DNA from: Microbacterium sp. 8M
GTDB lineage: Bacteria; Actinomycetota; Actinomycetes; Actinomycetales; Microbacteriaceae
Length of the DNA: 64,000 nucleotides
Direction of reading: 5' to 3'
Assembly (NCBI RefSeq): GCF_902506375.1
Contig: NZ_LR733284.1
Coordinates: forward strand, 1,453,147 to 1,517,146
Shown here: in pieces, positions 42,335 to 50,775 of the stretch
Layout: each line of letters opens with the position of its first letter
Numbering within the stretch: position 1 is the first letter of the stretch
Translations under genes and position numbers: made by a program
Notes under the pieces: model-generated
What the model was told of the DNA's origin: nothing
What the model saw: only the letters and a program-made list of their open reading frames with translations
Databases searched by the model: none

Positions 42335-45300
42335 GCGTCACGACCGACCTGGCTCCGGCGGCCGTCGCGAGCGGGGGCGCCTGGGAGGGCGGCCACGGCA
42401 TCGCGGCGACCGACATCTCCGCCGCGCTCGGGCTGCCCACCCCGACGGAGGCGCAGCAGCGCGTCATCGAGGCCCCTCCCGGGCCCGCGCTCGTGGTCGC
42501 CGGTGCCGGCAGCGGCAAGACCGAGACCATGTCCGGACGTGTGGTCTGGCTCGTCGCCAACGGCTTCGTCGAGCGCGACGAGATCCTCGGCCTCACGTTC
42601 ACCCGCAAGGCCGCAGGGGAGCTCGCCGAGCGGATCTCTCTGCGCCTCGACCGCATCGACGAGTACGGCCGGCGCGGGCTGCTGCCGCACCTGCCGGAGA
42701 TCGTGCGCAGCGGCGCCCTGGAGCGCATCGGCGCAGCCGGATCCGCCGCGCAGCGGGCTGCGGTGCAGCGCGAGGTGCTGGACGGTCTCGCGGAGCGGTA
42801 CGGGACGGGCTGGGATCCGACGGCTCCGCGGGATGCCGCGGATCTGATCATCCGACCGCGGGTATCGACGTACAACGCGTTCGCGGACGGCATCGTGCGC
42901 GAGCACGCCGCGCACATCGGCCGCGATCCGGACGCCGCCATGCTCAGCCAGTCGGCCTCCTGGCTCATCGCCCGTGCGGTCGTGCTGCGGGCGGAGATCC
43001 CGGGGCTGGAGGAGGTCGACCGCTCGGTCAACGGCGTGATCGACGCCGTGCAGCGCCTCGCCGGCGACGTCCTGGACCACCGCGTGGACCTCGACGCGAT
43101 GGTCCGCATCGCCGTACGGCAGGCCGACGAGTTCGAGCCCTACCGCGGCAACGCCGACGTGGCGAAGGCCGTGGAGAACCTCCGCGCGATGCCGATCCTC
43201 GCGGACCTCGTGCGCGAGTACATCGCGGAGAAGTCGCGCCGCGGCGTGCTCGACTTCGCCGACCAGGTCGGCGGTGCCTTCGACATCGTGCAGGCGTCGC
43301 CCGAGGTCCGCGCAGAGCTGCGCGCCCAGCACCGGGTCGTGCTGCTCGACGAGTACCAGGACACGTCCGTGATCCAGACCCGGTTCCTCGCGGCGCTGTT
43401 CCGCGACGGCGCGGTGATGGCGGTGGGCGATCCGCACCAGTCCATCTACGGCTGGCGCGGCGCCAGCGCCGACAACCTCTACGCGTTCGGGCGCACGTTC
43501 GCCGAGGAGCAGACGGCGCGCACCTACAGCCTGATGACGAGCTGGCGCAACGACGAGCGCATCCTCGACGTCGCGAATCGAGTGCTGCAGCCGCTGCAGC
43601 GACCCGGGCTGGACGTGCCCGCGCTGGAGCCGCGGCCGGGATCGGGGCGGGGATCGGTGCAGGTGCGCTACACCGACACCGTCGACGACGAGGCCGCGGA
43701 GGTCGCCGCGTGGTTCGCGGAGCGCCGTGCCGCGCACGACGAGCAGGCGGCGGGGCGCCCGCACACGGGGGCGATCCTGTTCCGCTCCAAGCGGCACATG
43801 CAGACGTTCGCCGGTGCGCTTGCCGCCCGGGGGATCCCGCACCGGATCCTGGGGCTCGGCGGACTGCTCGCCACCCCCGAGGTGGTCGACGTGGTCTCGG
43901 CGCTGCGGGTGATCCACGACCCCACCGCCGGTTCGGCGCTGATCCGGCTGCTGGTCGGGCCGCGGTTCGCGGTCGGCGTGGCCGACATGGCGGCGCTGTA
44001 CGACCTCGCTCGCGAGCTCGCCGTGCGCGACGGCTCGCTCGCCCCGCTCACCGACGAGCTGAAGCAGCGTCTGCGCTCCTCCCGCGGAGCCGACGAGGCG
44101 GTCTCGATCGTCGACGCGGTCGACTTCGTCCGCACCGCGCGGGACGACTACCGGCTGCTCGAGGGCATCAGCCCCGCCGGCCGGGCGCGTCTGCGCGAAG
44201 CGGGGGAGATGCTGGAGCGGCTGCGGCGCGCCGCCGGGCAGCCGATCCTCGAGCTCATCCGCACGATCGAGACCGAGCTGCGCCTGGACATCGAGCTCGC
44301 GGTGAACGAGACCCGCGGCCCCGCCCGCGTCGCCGCGACCCAGCTGCGTGCATTCGGCGATGAGGTGCGCGCGTTCCTCACCGCGGACGACCGCGGGACG
44401 ATCTCCAGCCTGCTGGCATGGCTGGACAAGGCGGAGATGACGGACGAGCTGATGCCGCGCACCGAGCCGCCCGAGCCCGGCGTGGTGCAGCTGCTCACGA
44501 TCCACGGCTCGAAGGGGCTGGAGTGGGACGCGGTCGCCGTGGTGCGGCTGGTCGAGGACGAGCTGCCAGGCCGGATCGCCGACGCGCAGGGCTGGTTCGG
44601 GTTCGGGGTGGTGCCCTTCGCGCTGCGCGGTGACAGCGACGCCCTGCCGCGGTTCCGGTGGGATCCGGAGGCGGCGAAGGATGCGGCAGGTGACGACCCG
44701 CGCAAGCGCGAGAAGGCCGCCCTGGACTCGCTGGCCGCGGGCATCACGAAGGCGTATCCGCACGGTGGCGCACTGCGGCGGTTCAAGGACGAGTACCGCG
44801 AGTACCAGCGCGCCGAGGAGCGCCGCCTCGCCTACGTCGCGGTGACCCGCGCCCGGACCGACCTGCTGTTGACCGGCTCGCACTGGTCGGGGCAGAAGAA
44901 CATGCGCAAGCCCAGCCCCTACCTGCTCGAGGCGATCGACGAGCTCGGGCTCGACCCCGTGCCCGCGGCGGCGAGCGAGGAGAACCCCTACGAGGGCACG
45001 GCGCGCACGAGCGTGTGGCCCATGGATCCCCTCGGCGGGCGCCGTGCCCGCGTGACGGCGGCGGCCGAGGACGTGCGCCGGGCGATGGCGGATCCGCAGC
45101 CCGCTCAGCCCACCGAGGAGCTCGCGCGCCTGCTCGCCGAGCGCGCGGCCCGGCAGCGCGGGACGGTCGCCGACGCGCCCACCCGCGTGCCCGCGTCGCG
45201 GTTCAAGGACTACGTCGCCGACTACCGCGGCACGATCCGCACGCTCACCCGACCGATGCCGGAGCGGCCCTACCGGCAGACCCGCCTGGGCACGCTGTTC

Positions 45301-45873
45301 CACGCCTGGGTGGAGCACCGCTCCGGGTCCGTCGGCGTGGGCACCTCGCTCGACGACGCGCTCTGGGACCTCGACGACGACCTCGCCGCACCGGAAGGCC
45401 CCGGCACGGCGGGTTCGCCCGGAGACGGCTCGGCGGCGGACGAGATCGCGCGCGCCGACGCCGAGGACCTCGCGCGCCTGCGGGAGATCTTCGAGCGCAG
45501 CGAGTGGGCGCCGCTCAAGCCCATCGCGGTGGAGACCGAGATCGACTTCGCCCTGCCCGTGGGGGAGGGCGAGCCCGCGCGCATCGTCATCTGCAAGCTG
45601 GACGCGGTGTACCGTCGCGAGGACCGCGGCGGCCGGATCGAGATCGTGGACTGGAAGACCGGCCGCCCGCCGGCGACCGCGGCCGAACGCGAGGAGCGCA
45701 TGCTGCAGCTCGCGCTGTACCGGCTCGCCTACCACCGCCGGTACGGGGTTCCGCTGGACGAGATCGACGTGGCGCTGTTCTACGTCGCCGACGATCTGGT
45801 GCTGCGGGGCGACACGGTCTACTCGGAGGAGGCGCTGGTCCAGCGCTGGAACGCGGCACGCGCCGCGCGGTGA
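42331..45873 (+). CDS. adnB: AdnB-like helicase-nuclease subunit (UvrD motor plus PD-(D/E)XK nuclease)
   Basis: 1180 aa. Full UvrD/Rep motor: Q-motif PTEAQQRVIEAPPG, Walker A GAGSGKT (58-64), Ia LTFTRKAAGELAER, Walker B LLDEYQDTS, III GDPHQSIYGWRGA, IV SWRNDERIL, V IHGSKGLEWDAV, VI YVAVTRARTDLLL. The RecB nuclease domain at about 1020-1170 has a Glu in AVETEIDFAL, Asp-x-Lys in IEIVDWKTG, and QLALYRLAYH. It is expected to be the lead motor of the break-resection complex with AdnA. Its last 55 bases overlap the convergent pseudokinase gene. Confidence 0.93.
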   Translation: MSVTTDLAPAAVASGGAWEGGHGIAATDISAALGLPTPTEAQQRVIEAPPGPALVVAGAGSGKTETMSGRVVWLVANGFVERDEILGLTFTRKAAGELAERISLRLDRIDEYGRRGLLPHLPEIVRSGALERIGAAGSAAQRAAVQREVLDGLAERYGTGWDPTAPRDAADLIIRPRVSTYNAFADGIVREHAAHIGRDPDAAMLSQSASWLIARAVVLRAEIPGLEEVDRSVNGVIDAVQRLAGDVLDHRVDLDAMVRIAVRQADEFEPYRGNADVAKAVENLRAMPILADLVREYIAEKSRRGVLDFADQVGGAFDIVQASPEVRAELRAQHRVVLLDEYQDTSVIQTRFLAALFRDGAVMAVGDPHQSIYGWRGASADNLYAFGRTFAEEQTARTYSLMTSWRNDERILDVANRVLQPLQRPGLDVPALEPRPGSGRGSVQVRYTDTVDDEAAEVAAWFAERRAAHDEQAAGRPHTGAILFRSKRHMQTFAGALAARGIPHRILGLGGLLATPEVVDVVSALRVIHDPTAGSALIRLLVGPRFAVGVADMAALYDLARELAVRDGSLAPLTDELKQRLRSSRGADEAVSIVDAVDFVRTARDDYRLLEGISPAGRARLREAGEMLERLRRAAGQPILELIRTIETELRLDIELAVNETRGPARVAATQLRAFGDEVRAFLTADDRGTISSLLAWLDKAEMTDELMPRTEPPEPGVVQLLTIHGSKGLEWDAVAVVRLVEDELPGRIADAQGWFGFGVVPFALRGDSDALPRFRWDPEAAKDAAGDDPRKREKAALDSLAAGITKAYPHGGALRRFKDEYREYQRAEERRLAYVAVTRARTDLLLTGSHWSGQKNMRKPSPYLLEAIDELGLDPVPAAASEENPYEGTARTSVWPMDPLGGRRARVTAAAEDVRRAMADPQPAQPTEELARLLAERAARQRGTVADAPTRVPASRFKDYVADYRGTIRTLTRPMPERPYRQTRLGTLFHAWVEHRSGSVGVGTSLDDALWDLDDDLAAPEGPGTAGSPGDGSAADEIARADAEDLARLREIFERSEWAPLKPIAVETEIDFALPVGEGEPARIVICKLDAVYRREDRGGRIEIVDWKTGRPPATAAEREERMLQLALYRLAYHRRYGVPLDEIDVALFYVADDLVLRGDTVYSEEALVQRWNAARAAR

Positions 45874-47252
45874 GCGTCGGCGACGTCGGCTTCGGAGCCC
45901 GCGATCCCGCCTTCGCTGGGCAGCAGCGTGCCGGGCCGCCCTGGGCGCTCGTCGCCCTCGGCGCCCGTTCCCGGCTCCCCGTCGTCCGCCGCGGGGTCGC
46001 GCAGGTCGCCGAGGTCCTGCGTGGCGTTCGGATCCAGGTCCTCGAGGGCGCCGGTCGCGGTGAGGTCCTGTGCGTGCGCGGCGTCCCCGATGCCCGGGCC
46101 CTGCTCCTGTGCGTCCTCGTCCGGGGCGTCGGTCGTCGTCGCGAGCTGCGCGGCACCGCCTCGCGGGCCGAACGCGGAGGTGTCGTCCATGGCGATCCCC
46201 GCGAACTCGCTCGCGTCGTACGTGTCGGTCCGCATGGAGGTGTCGATGCGGTTCGCGCCGGTCGCCGGCACCCGCTCCAGAGCGGACATCGCCTCGTCCA
46301 CGCCCGCTCCGGCACTCGCGCGCGGGGCGAGATCGTCGTGGATGCCGTCCGCCAGCGCATCCAGCAGCTGGGCCGCGTCGTCGACGATGTCGGGGCGGTG
46401 GGTGTCGTGGCCGTGCAGCAGCCAGCGCGCGAGCTCCAGCTCGGCGAGCAGCCGGGCGCGGATCCCCAGTCCGGCGTCGGGCGCGCGCAGCGTGGCGGAC
46501 GCGTAGGCGTCCAGCACGTCGTCGCGGGCCTCCGCCGCCATCGTCAGCCACGCCAGGTCGACGGCGGGGTCGCCGATCGACAGCCCGTGCCAGCCCAGCA
46601 CGCCGGTCACCCGGGGACCGCGCTCGTCGTCGTCGGAGAACAGGAACGACTCCGCGTGGGCGCCGCCGAGCGTGACGGCCGACTCGAAGCGCCAGAGCTC
46701 GTCCGCCTCCGCGGCCTCGCGCCAGCGCACGGTGAGCCGCGCCGATACGCGCCCGGTCGCCGCCGCGCGATCGATGAGCACGCGCACGTCGTCGCGCGCC
46801 TCCGCCGGGGTGCGCTCGGCGAGCCCCGCTCCGCGCACGACGGAGGCGGGCAGCGCGTGCACCCCGGCGATCGCCTTGCCGATCGCGACCGCCGCGCCGG
46901 GTCCGGGCGGGATGTCGGCGGCGTCGATCTGGAATCCCGGCAGCAGCGTGGTGACCAGGGTGCGGGCGTCGCCCACGCGACCGTCGCCGAGGTGCTGGGG
47001 CGCGTCGAAGCGGAGCATCGAGCGGGCGCCGGGGGTGAGTGCGCGCAGCGCCAGGCTCTCCTTCGCGAGCTCGGCCGCCGTGTCGTCGTCGCTCGACGCG
47101 CGGATCGCGACCTCCGTGCCGTCGGCGAGCGTCGCCACGGCCGAGTCGAAGCGGGCGTCGCCGTCCGACGACAGGGCGCGGGCGCCGACGACATCGGCTC
47201 CGGGCACCGCCGCCGTGACCGCCGCGGCTAGAGTGAAGGGTGAGCGAGCCAT
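45819..47252 (-). CDS. Phosphotransferase-fold protein, probable pseudokinase
   Basis: 477 aa. APH-like N-lobe (GTEVAIRASS) and C-lobe, with the ending of the family's metal motif well kept (GDPAVDLAWL, about 227-236). The catalytic loop expected as HGDxHxxN reads TLGGAHAESFLF (194-205), and the metal-binding IDW reads LGWHG (219-223). The catalytic Asp, Mg-binding Asn and Mg-binding Asp are therefore all missing. About 170 residues of acidic low-complexity tail follow and run into the antisense of the adnB end. Leaderless start: TACCCT six bases before ATG 47252. Probably a regulatory or binding protein. Confidence 0.8.
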   Translation of the reverse strand: MARSPFTLAAAVTAAVPGADVVGARALSSDGDARFDSAVATLADGTEVAIRASSDDDTAAELAKESLALRALTPGARSMLRFDAPQHLGDGRVGDARTLVTTLLPGFQIDAADIPPGPGAAVAIGKAIAGVHALPASVVRGAGLAERTPAEARDDVRVLIDRAAATGRVSARLTVRWREAAEADELWRFESAVTLGGAHAESFLFSDDDERGPRVTGVLGWHGLSIGDPAVDLAWLTMAAEARDDVLDAYASATLRAPDAGLGIRARLLAELELARWLLHGHDTHRPDIVDDAAQLLDALADGIHDDLAPRASAGAGVDEAMSALERVPATGANRIDTSMRTDTYDASEFAGIAMDDTSAFGPRGGAAQLATTTDAPDEDAQEQGPGIGDAAHAQDLTATGALEDLDPNATQDLGDLRDPAADDGEPGTGAEGDERPGRPGTLLPSEGGIAGSEADVADAHRAARAAFQRWTSASSE

Positions 47253-47258
47253 GTCACC

Positions 47259-47264
47259 AGGGTA
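47259..47264 (-). promoter_or_regulatory. -10 box of the pseudokinase gene (leaderless)
   Basis: TACCCT on the minus strand, six bases (GGTGAC) before ATG 47252; the divergent nudC starts 69 bases away. Confidence 0.6.
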
Positions 47265-47320
47265 GGTCGAGCCTCGTCCGCACAGGGCCCGCCACGCCTG
47301 TGAGAAGGGGAGTCGTGACC

Positions 47321-48277
47321 GTGCCGGAGACCGTTCCCGAACCACTCGCCGATGACGCCACCGCGCTCGACACGGCCGTGCTCGACGGGGTCGTGCCGGA
47401 GGGTGCGTCCCTCGACAGGGCCGGCGAATGGCGCGACGACCCCGGCGTGATCCCGCGTCTGCGCGCGGATCCGCGCACCGGCGTGCTGGTCGTCCGCGAG
47501 CGTCGCGTGCCTCTCGGCGACGACGGCCTCATCCTCGTGCCCGCGGGCGATGCCGTGCTGGCGCGCACGCGGGAGTGGGCGCTGCTGGGGCGCCGCCCGG
47601 ACGGCTCCGGCCTCCTGCTCGCGCTGCAGGATCCGGACGACGACACCGATGCCGACGGCTCCTGGGCGCCGCAGTGGAGCGACCTGCGTGAAGCGCTCCC
47701 GGTGGTCGGCGCCGCCGACGGCGAGCTCGTGGTCGCCGCGATCGCGCTGGCCGGATGGCTGCGCGACGCGGCCTTCTGCCCGGCCTGCGGGCATGCCGCC
47801 GAACTGCGTCAGAACGGATGGTCGCGCCACTGCCCCTCCTGCGGTCGCGAGCACTTCCCGCGCACCGACCCCGCGGTCATCGTCGCGGTGCAGAGCGCAG
47901 ACGGCGAGCGGCTCCTGCTCGGCGCGAACGCGCAGTGGAAGGGGCGCTTCTACTCCTGCTTCGCCGGATTCGTGGAGGCGGGTGAGTCGCTGGAGACCAC
48001 GGTGCACCGGGAGCTGTTCGAGGAGTCCGGGGTACGTGTGCGCGACGTGCGCTACTTCTCCTCGCAGCCGTGGCCGTTCCCGCGCTCGCTCATGGTGGGA
48101 TTCCACGCCACCGCGATCGACGAGCAGACGGCCCACGGCGACGGCGAGGAGATCATCGACGTGCGCTGGCTGACGCGAGAGGAGATCGGATCCGCGCTCG
48201 CCGGCTCCGGTCCTGTGGGGCTTCCCGGCGCGGCGTCGATCGCGCACCGTCTCATCGCGGACTGGTATCGGCGGTGA
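47321..48277 (+). CDS. nudC: NADH pyrophosphatase NudC (Nudix)
   Basis: 318 aa. Zinc ribbon CPACG...CPSCG (about 154-174), then the Nudix box GFVEAGESLETTVHRELFEE with the following SG, and the NudC-specific SQPWPFPRSLM. It hydrolyses NAD(H) to NMN(H) and AMP, and in E. coli removes NAD caps from RNA. GTG 47321 is preferred (GGGGAG eight bases upstream); GTG 47315 is possible, and an ATG at 47240 would overlap the divergent gene. Stop overlaps the uvrD2 GTG. Confidence 0.93.
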   Translation: MPETVPEPLADDATALDTAVLDGVVPEGASLDRAGEWRDDPGVIPRLRADPRTGVLVVRERRVPLGDDGLILVPAGDAVLARTREWALLGRRPDGSGLLLALQDPDDDTDADGSWAPQWSDLREALPVVGAADGELVVAAIALAGWLRDAAFCPACGHAAELRQNGWSRHCPSCGREHFPRTDPAVIVAVQSADGERLLLGANAQWKGRFYSCFAGFVEAGESLETTVHRELFEESGVRVRDVRYFSSQPWPFPRSLMVGFHATAIDEQTAHGDGEEIIDVRWLTREEIGSALAGSGPVGLPGAASIAHRLIADWYRR

Positions 48278-50025
48278 GTGCGCTCGACGGTCTCGACGAA
48301 CGCCAGCGGGAGGCCGCATCCGTGCTGCGCGGACCGGTCGCGGTGCTGGCAGGCGCCGGCACCGGCAAGACGCGGGTGATCACGCACCGCATCGCGCACG
48401 GGGTGGAGACCGGCGCGTACTCGCCGGCGCGCGTGATGGCGGTGACGTTCACCGCGAAGGCAGCGGGAGAGCTCCGCGGCCGGCTGCGGGCTCTGGGCGT
48501 ACAGGGAGTCGCCGCCCGGACGTTCCATGCCGCGGCGCTCGCCCAGCTCGGCTTCTTCTGGCCGCAGCTGGCCGGGGCGCCGGCACCGGCGATCGTGGAC
48601 AACAAGGTGCGCCTGCTGGCCCAGGCCGCGGACATGCTGCGGCTGCGCCCCGACACGGCGACCCTGCGGGATCTGGCCTCGGCGATCGAATGGCGCAAGG
48701 TCTCGATGCTCTCCATCGACGAGGTCGCCGCGCGCGGCCGCTCGATCGGACGGTTCGACGCACAGCAGGTCGCCGACCTGTCGCGCGCGTACGAGACCCT
48801 CAAGGACGATCGTCACCAGCTCGACTTCGAGGATGTGCTGCTCGCGTGCGCCGGGATGCTCGAGGCGGAGCCGCGCGTCGCCGCCGCGGTGCACGAGCAG
48901 TACCGGCACTTCACCGTCGACGAGTATCAGGACGTGTCCCCGCTGCAGCAGCGGCTGCTGGAGCTGTGGCTCGGCGACCGCGGGGATCTGTGCGTCGTGG
49001 GCGATGCATCGCAGACCATCTACTCGTTCGCCGGCGCCGATCAGAACTACCTCCTCGACTTCGCCCGACGCCACGCCGACGCCACGGTCGTGCGGCTCGA
49101 GACCAATTACCGGTCCGCCGGCAGCGTGCTCGATGTCGCGAACGCGCTCATGAAGGGTCGCCCTGGCGCGCTCGAGCTCGTCCCGGCGCCGGAGCGGCGG
49201 ACGGCCACCGCCGCGTCAGCGCAAGCCACCGCGCCCGCCGTGGCGGACAGCGCCGTCGTGGTCGCGTTCGACGACGACGCAGAGGAGGCCCGCGGCGTGG
49301 CGGCCGCGATCGCCGCGCGCATCGCGGCCGGCGTGCCGCCCGAGGAGATCGCCGTGCTGTACCGCGCGCACTCCCAGTCTGCGATCCTGCTGCAGGCGCT
49401 GGCCGCCGCGGGCGTGGCGGCGACCGTGCTGGGCGGCAAGCGCTTCTTCGACCTGCCCGAGGTGCGCCAAGCCGTGCAGGCGCTGCGGGCGGCGGCGGTG
49501 GCGCCGCAGCAGCACTCCTTCCTGGCCGCGGTGCGCGACGTGCTGCGCGGTCTCGGTTTCAGCGACGATCCGCCCGAGGCGGGCGGTGCGCTGCGCGATG
49601 CCTGGGAGGCGCGCCGCGCCGTGCTGCGCCTCGCTGAGGACGCTCCGGCCGGCACCACGATGCGCGAGTTCGCCGACGATCTGTTCGCGCGCGCCAAGGA
49701 CCAGCACGACCCGGTCATGCGCACGGTGACCCTGTCCACACTGCATGCGGCGAAGGGCCTGGAGTGGCCCGAGGTGTACCTCGTGGGCTGCTCGGAGGGG
49801 CTGCTGCCCATCTCGTACGCGACCGGGTTCGAGGCGATCGACGAGGAGCGTCGCCTCGCCTATGTCGGCGTCACGCGGGCCGCGCGAGCGCTGACGCTGA
49901 CCTGGTCCCGCGACGCGGATCGGGCAGGACGGCGGCCGTCGCGCTTCCTTGCGGAGATCGGCAGAGGCAGTCTGCGTGAAATCCGGCCGTCTGAGATGAT
50001 CGGACGCCGCCGCGGCGGATCCTGA
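48274..50025 (+). CDS. uvrD2: UvrD2-type DNA helicase lacking the HRDC/tetracysteine tail
   Basis: 583 aa, SF1A. Walker A AGAGTGKT (26-33), Ia VTFTAKAAGELRGR, Walker B FTVDEYQDVSP (about 212-222), III GDASQTIYSFAGA, IV TNYRSAGSVLDVANAL, V STLHAAKGLEWPEV, VI RRLAYVGVTRAARALTL. Mycobacterial UvrD2 is about 700 aa with HRDC and Cys4 modules at the C-terminus; here only about 45 residues follow motif VI. Coupled to nudC (GTGA). The last 155 bases are antisense to the next gene. Confidence 0.9.
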   Translation: MSALDGLDERQREAASVLRGPVAVLAGAGTGKTRVITHRIAHGVETGAYSPARVMAVTFTAKAAGELRGRLRALGVQGVAARTFHAAALAQLGFFWPQLAGAPAPAIVDNKVRLLAQAADMLRLRPDTATLRDLASAIEWRKVSMLSIDEVAARGRSIGRFDAQQVADLSRAYETLKDDRHQLDFEDVLLACAGMLEAEPRVAAAVHEQYRHFTVDEYQDVSPLQQRLLELWLGDRGDLCVVGDASQTIYSFAGADQNYLLDFARRHADATVVRLETNYRSAGSVLDVANALMKGRPGALELVPAPERRTATAASAQATAPAVADSAVVVAFDDDAEEARGVAAAIAARIAAGVPPEEIAVLYRAHSQSAILLQALAAAGVAATVLGGKRFFDLPEVRQAVQALRAAAVAPQQHSFLAAVRDVLRGLGFSDDPPEAGGALRDAWEARRAVLRLAEDAPAGTTMREFADDLFARAKDQHDPVMRTVTLSTLHAAKGLEWPEVYLVGCSEGLLPISYATGFEAIDEERRLAYVGVTRAARALTLTWSRDADRAGRRPSRFLAEIGRGSLREIRPSEMIGRRRGGS

Positions 50026-50710
50026 TCCGGCGACCGGATCCGCTCCGCTCCGCCTCCTCCTGCCCGGCGAGCAGATCGGCCACGGCGTCCGCAGCGGAGG
50101 CGATGAGGGCGAGCGGCACCGGGCCGGGATCGCGCTCCAGCAGCTGCACGTGCAGGGCCGCCCACGCGGGATCCCGATCGCGGTCGTGCGAGTCGCGGCA
50201 CGACAGGCACGGCGTGCGCCCCGGCACGACCAAGGGCCCGATCGTGGCTCCGCCGGCGTCGAACGCGAGGGCGAGGTGCGCCCGGTCCTCGGCCAGGAGA
50301 TGCGCGGCCTCGCGCGCGGGCACCGCGCCGTGACGGACGAGCAGGGTCACCGCGCCGGGCGACTCGGTGAGATCGACGCCGGCGTCGGCGAGCGCCTCCT
50401 CCAGGCGCAGCATCGTACGGACGCCGACCGCAGGGGCGGCCGCGAGCGCCACGGCAGGGCGGGGGACGTCGTCGCGCAGCACGGGGCCGAGCAGCGCGCG
50501 GAGCCGCCGCGCGTCGGACAGCGGCGCGCCGGCGCTGTGCGCGACGACCTCGAACGCCCGCTCGTCGATCCCCTGCGCCAGCTCGTGCAGCAGACGCGGG
50601 ATCCAGGGCCCGTCGACCGGGAGGGTCAGGGCGGCGTCCACGCCGAGCTGCACCGTGTCGGCGTCGCGCCAGAGCACGGGGTGGGCGGGGTCGAGCCGGA
50701 TCCTGGGCAT
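49871..50710 (-). CDS. E1-like/cyclodehydratase-domain protein (TOMM leader-binding type)
   Basis: 279 aa. The N-terminal half (DPAHPVLWRDADTVQLGVD; WIPRLLHELAQG) resembles the winged-helix leader-peptide-binding region of TOMM cyclodehydratase/ThiF-like proteins. A Rossmann-like part follows, and a GPLVVPGRTPCLSCRD motif (Cys168, Cys171) plus HADCLC (His245, Cys248, Cys250) make a likely structural zinc site. No YcaO partner or precursor peptide is visible here. The same position is held by mycobacterial Rv3196 (as recalled). ATG 50710 has CATGAT six bases upstream. Residues about 229-279 are encoded antisense to uvrD2. Confidence 0.72.
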   Translation of the reverse strand: MPRIRLDPAHPVLWRDADTVQLGVDAALTLPVDGPWIPRLLHELAQGIDERAFEVVAHSAGAPLSDARRLRALLGPVLRDDVPRPAVALAAAPAVGVRTMLRLEEALADAGVDLTESPGAVTLLVRHGAVPAREAAHLLAEDRAHLALAFDAGGATIGPLVVPGRTPCLSCRDSHDRDRDPAWAALHVQLLERDPGPVPLALIASAADAVADLLAGQEEAERSGSGRRIRIRRGGVRSSQTAGFHADCLCRSPQGSATAAVLPDPRRGTRSASALARPA

Positions 50711-50716
50711 GCCCCG

Positions 50717-50722
50717 ATCATG
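50717..50722 (-). promoter_or_regulatory. -10-like box of the cyclodehydratase-like gene
   Basis: CATGAT on the minus strand, six bases before ATG 50710. Weak match (A2 and T6 only). Confidence 0.35.
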
Positions 50723-50775
50723 ACCGCACCCGCGTCGCCGCCGGAGGCGGGATCCGGAATCGGTGGAGAACTCGG

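Noticed and set aside
42148-46551. Minus-strand open frame of 1467 codons opposite adnB
   Set aside because: Shadow of a long high-GC gene: composition is Arg/Gly/His-rich with no domain, and the plus strand encodes an unmistakable helicase-nuclease.
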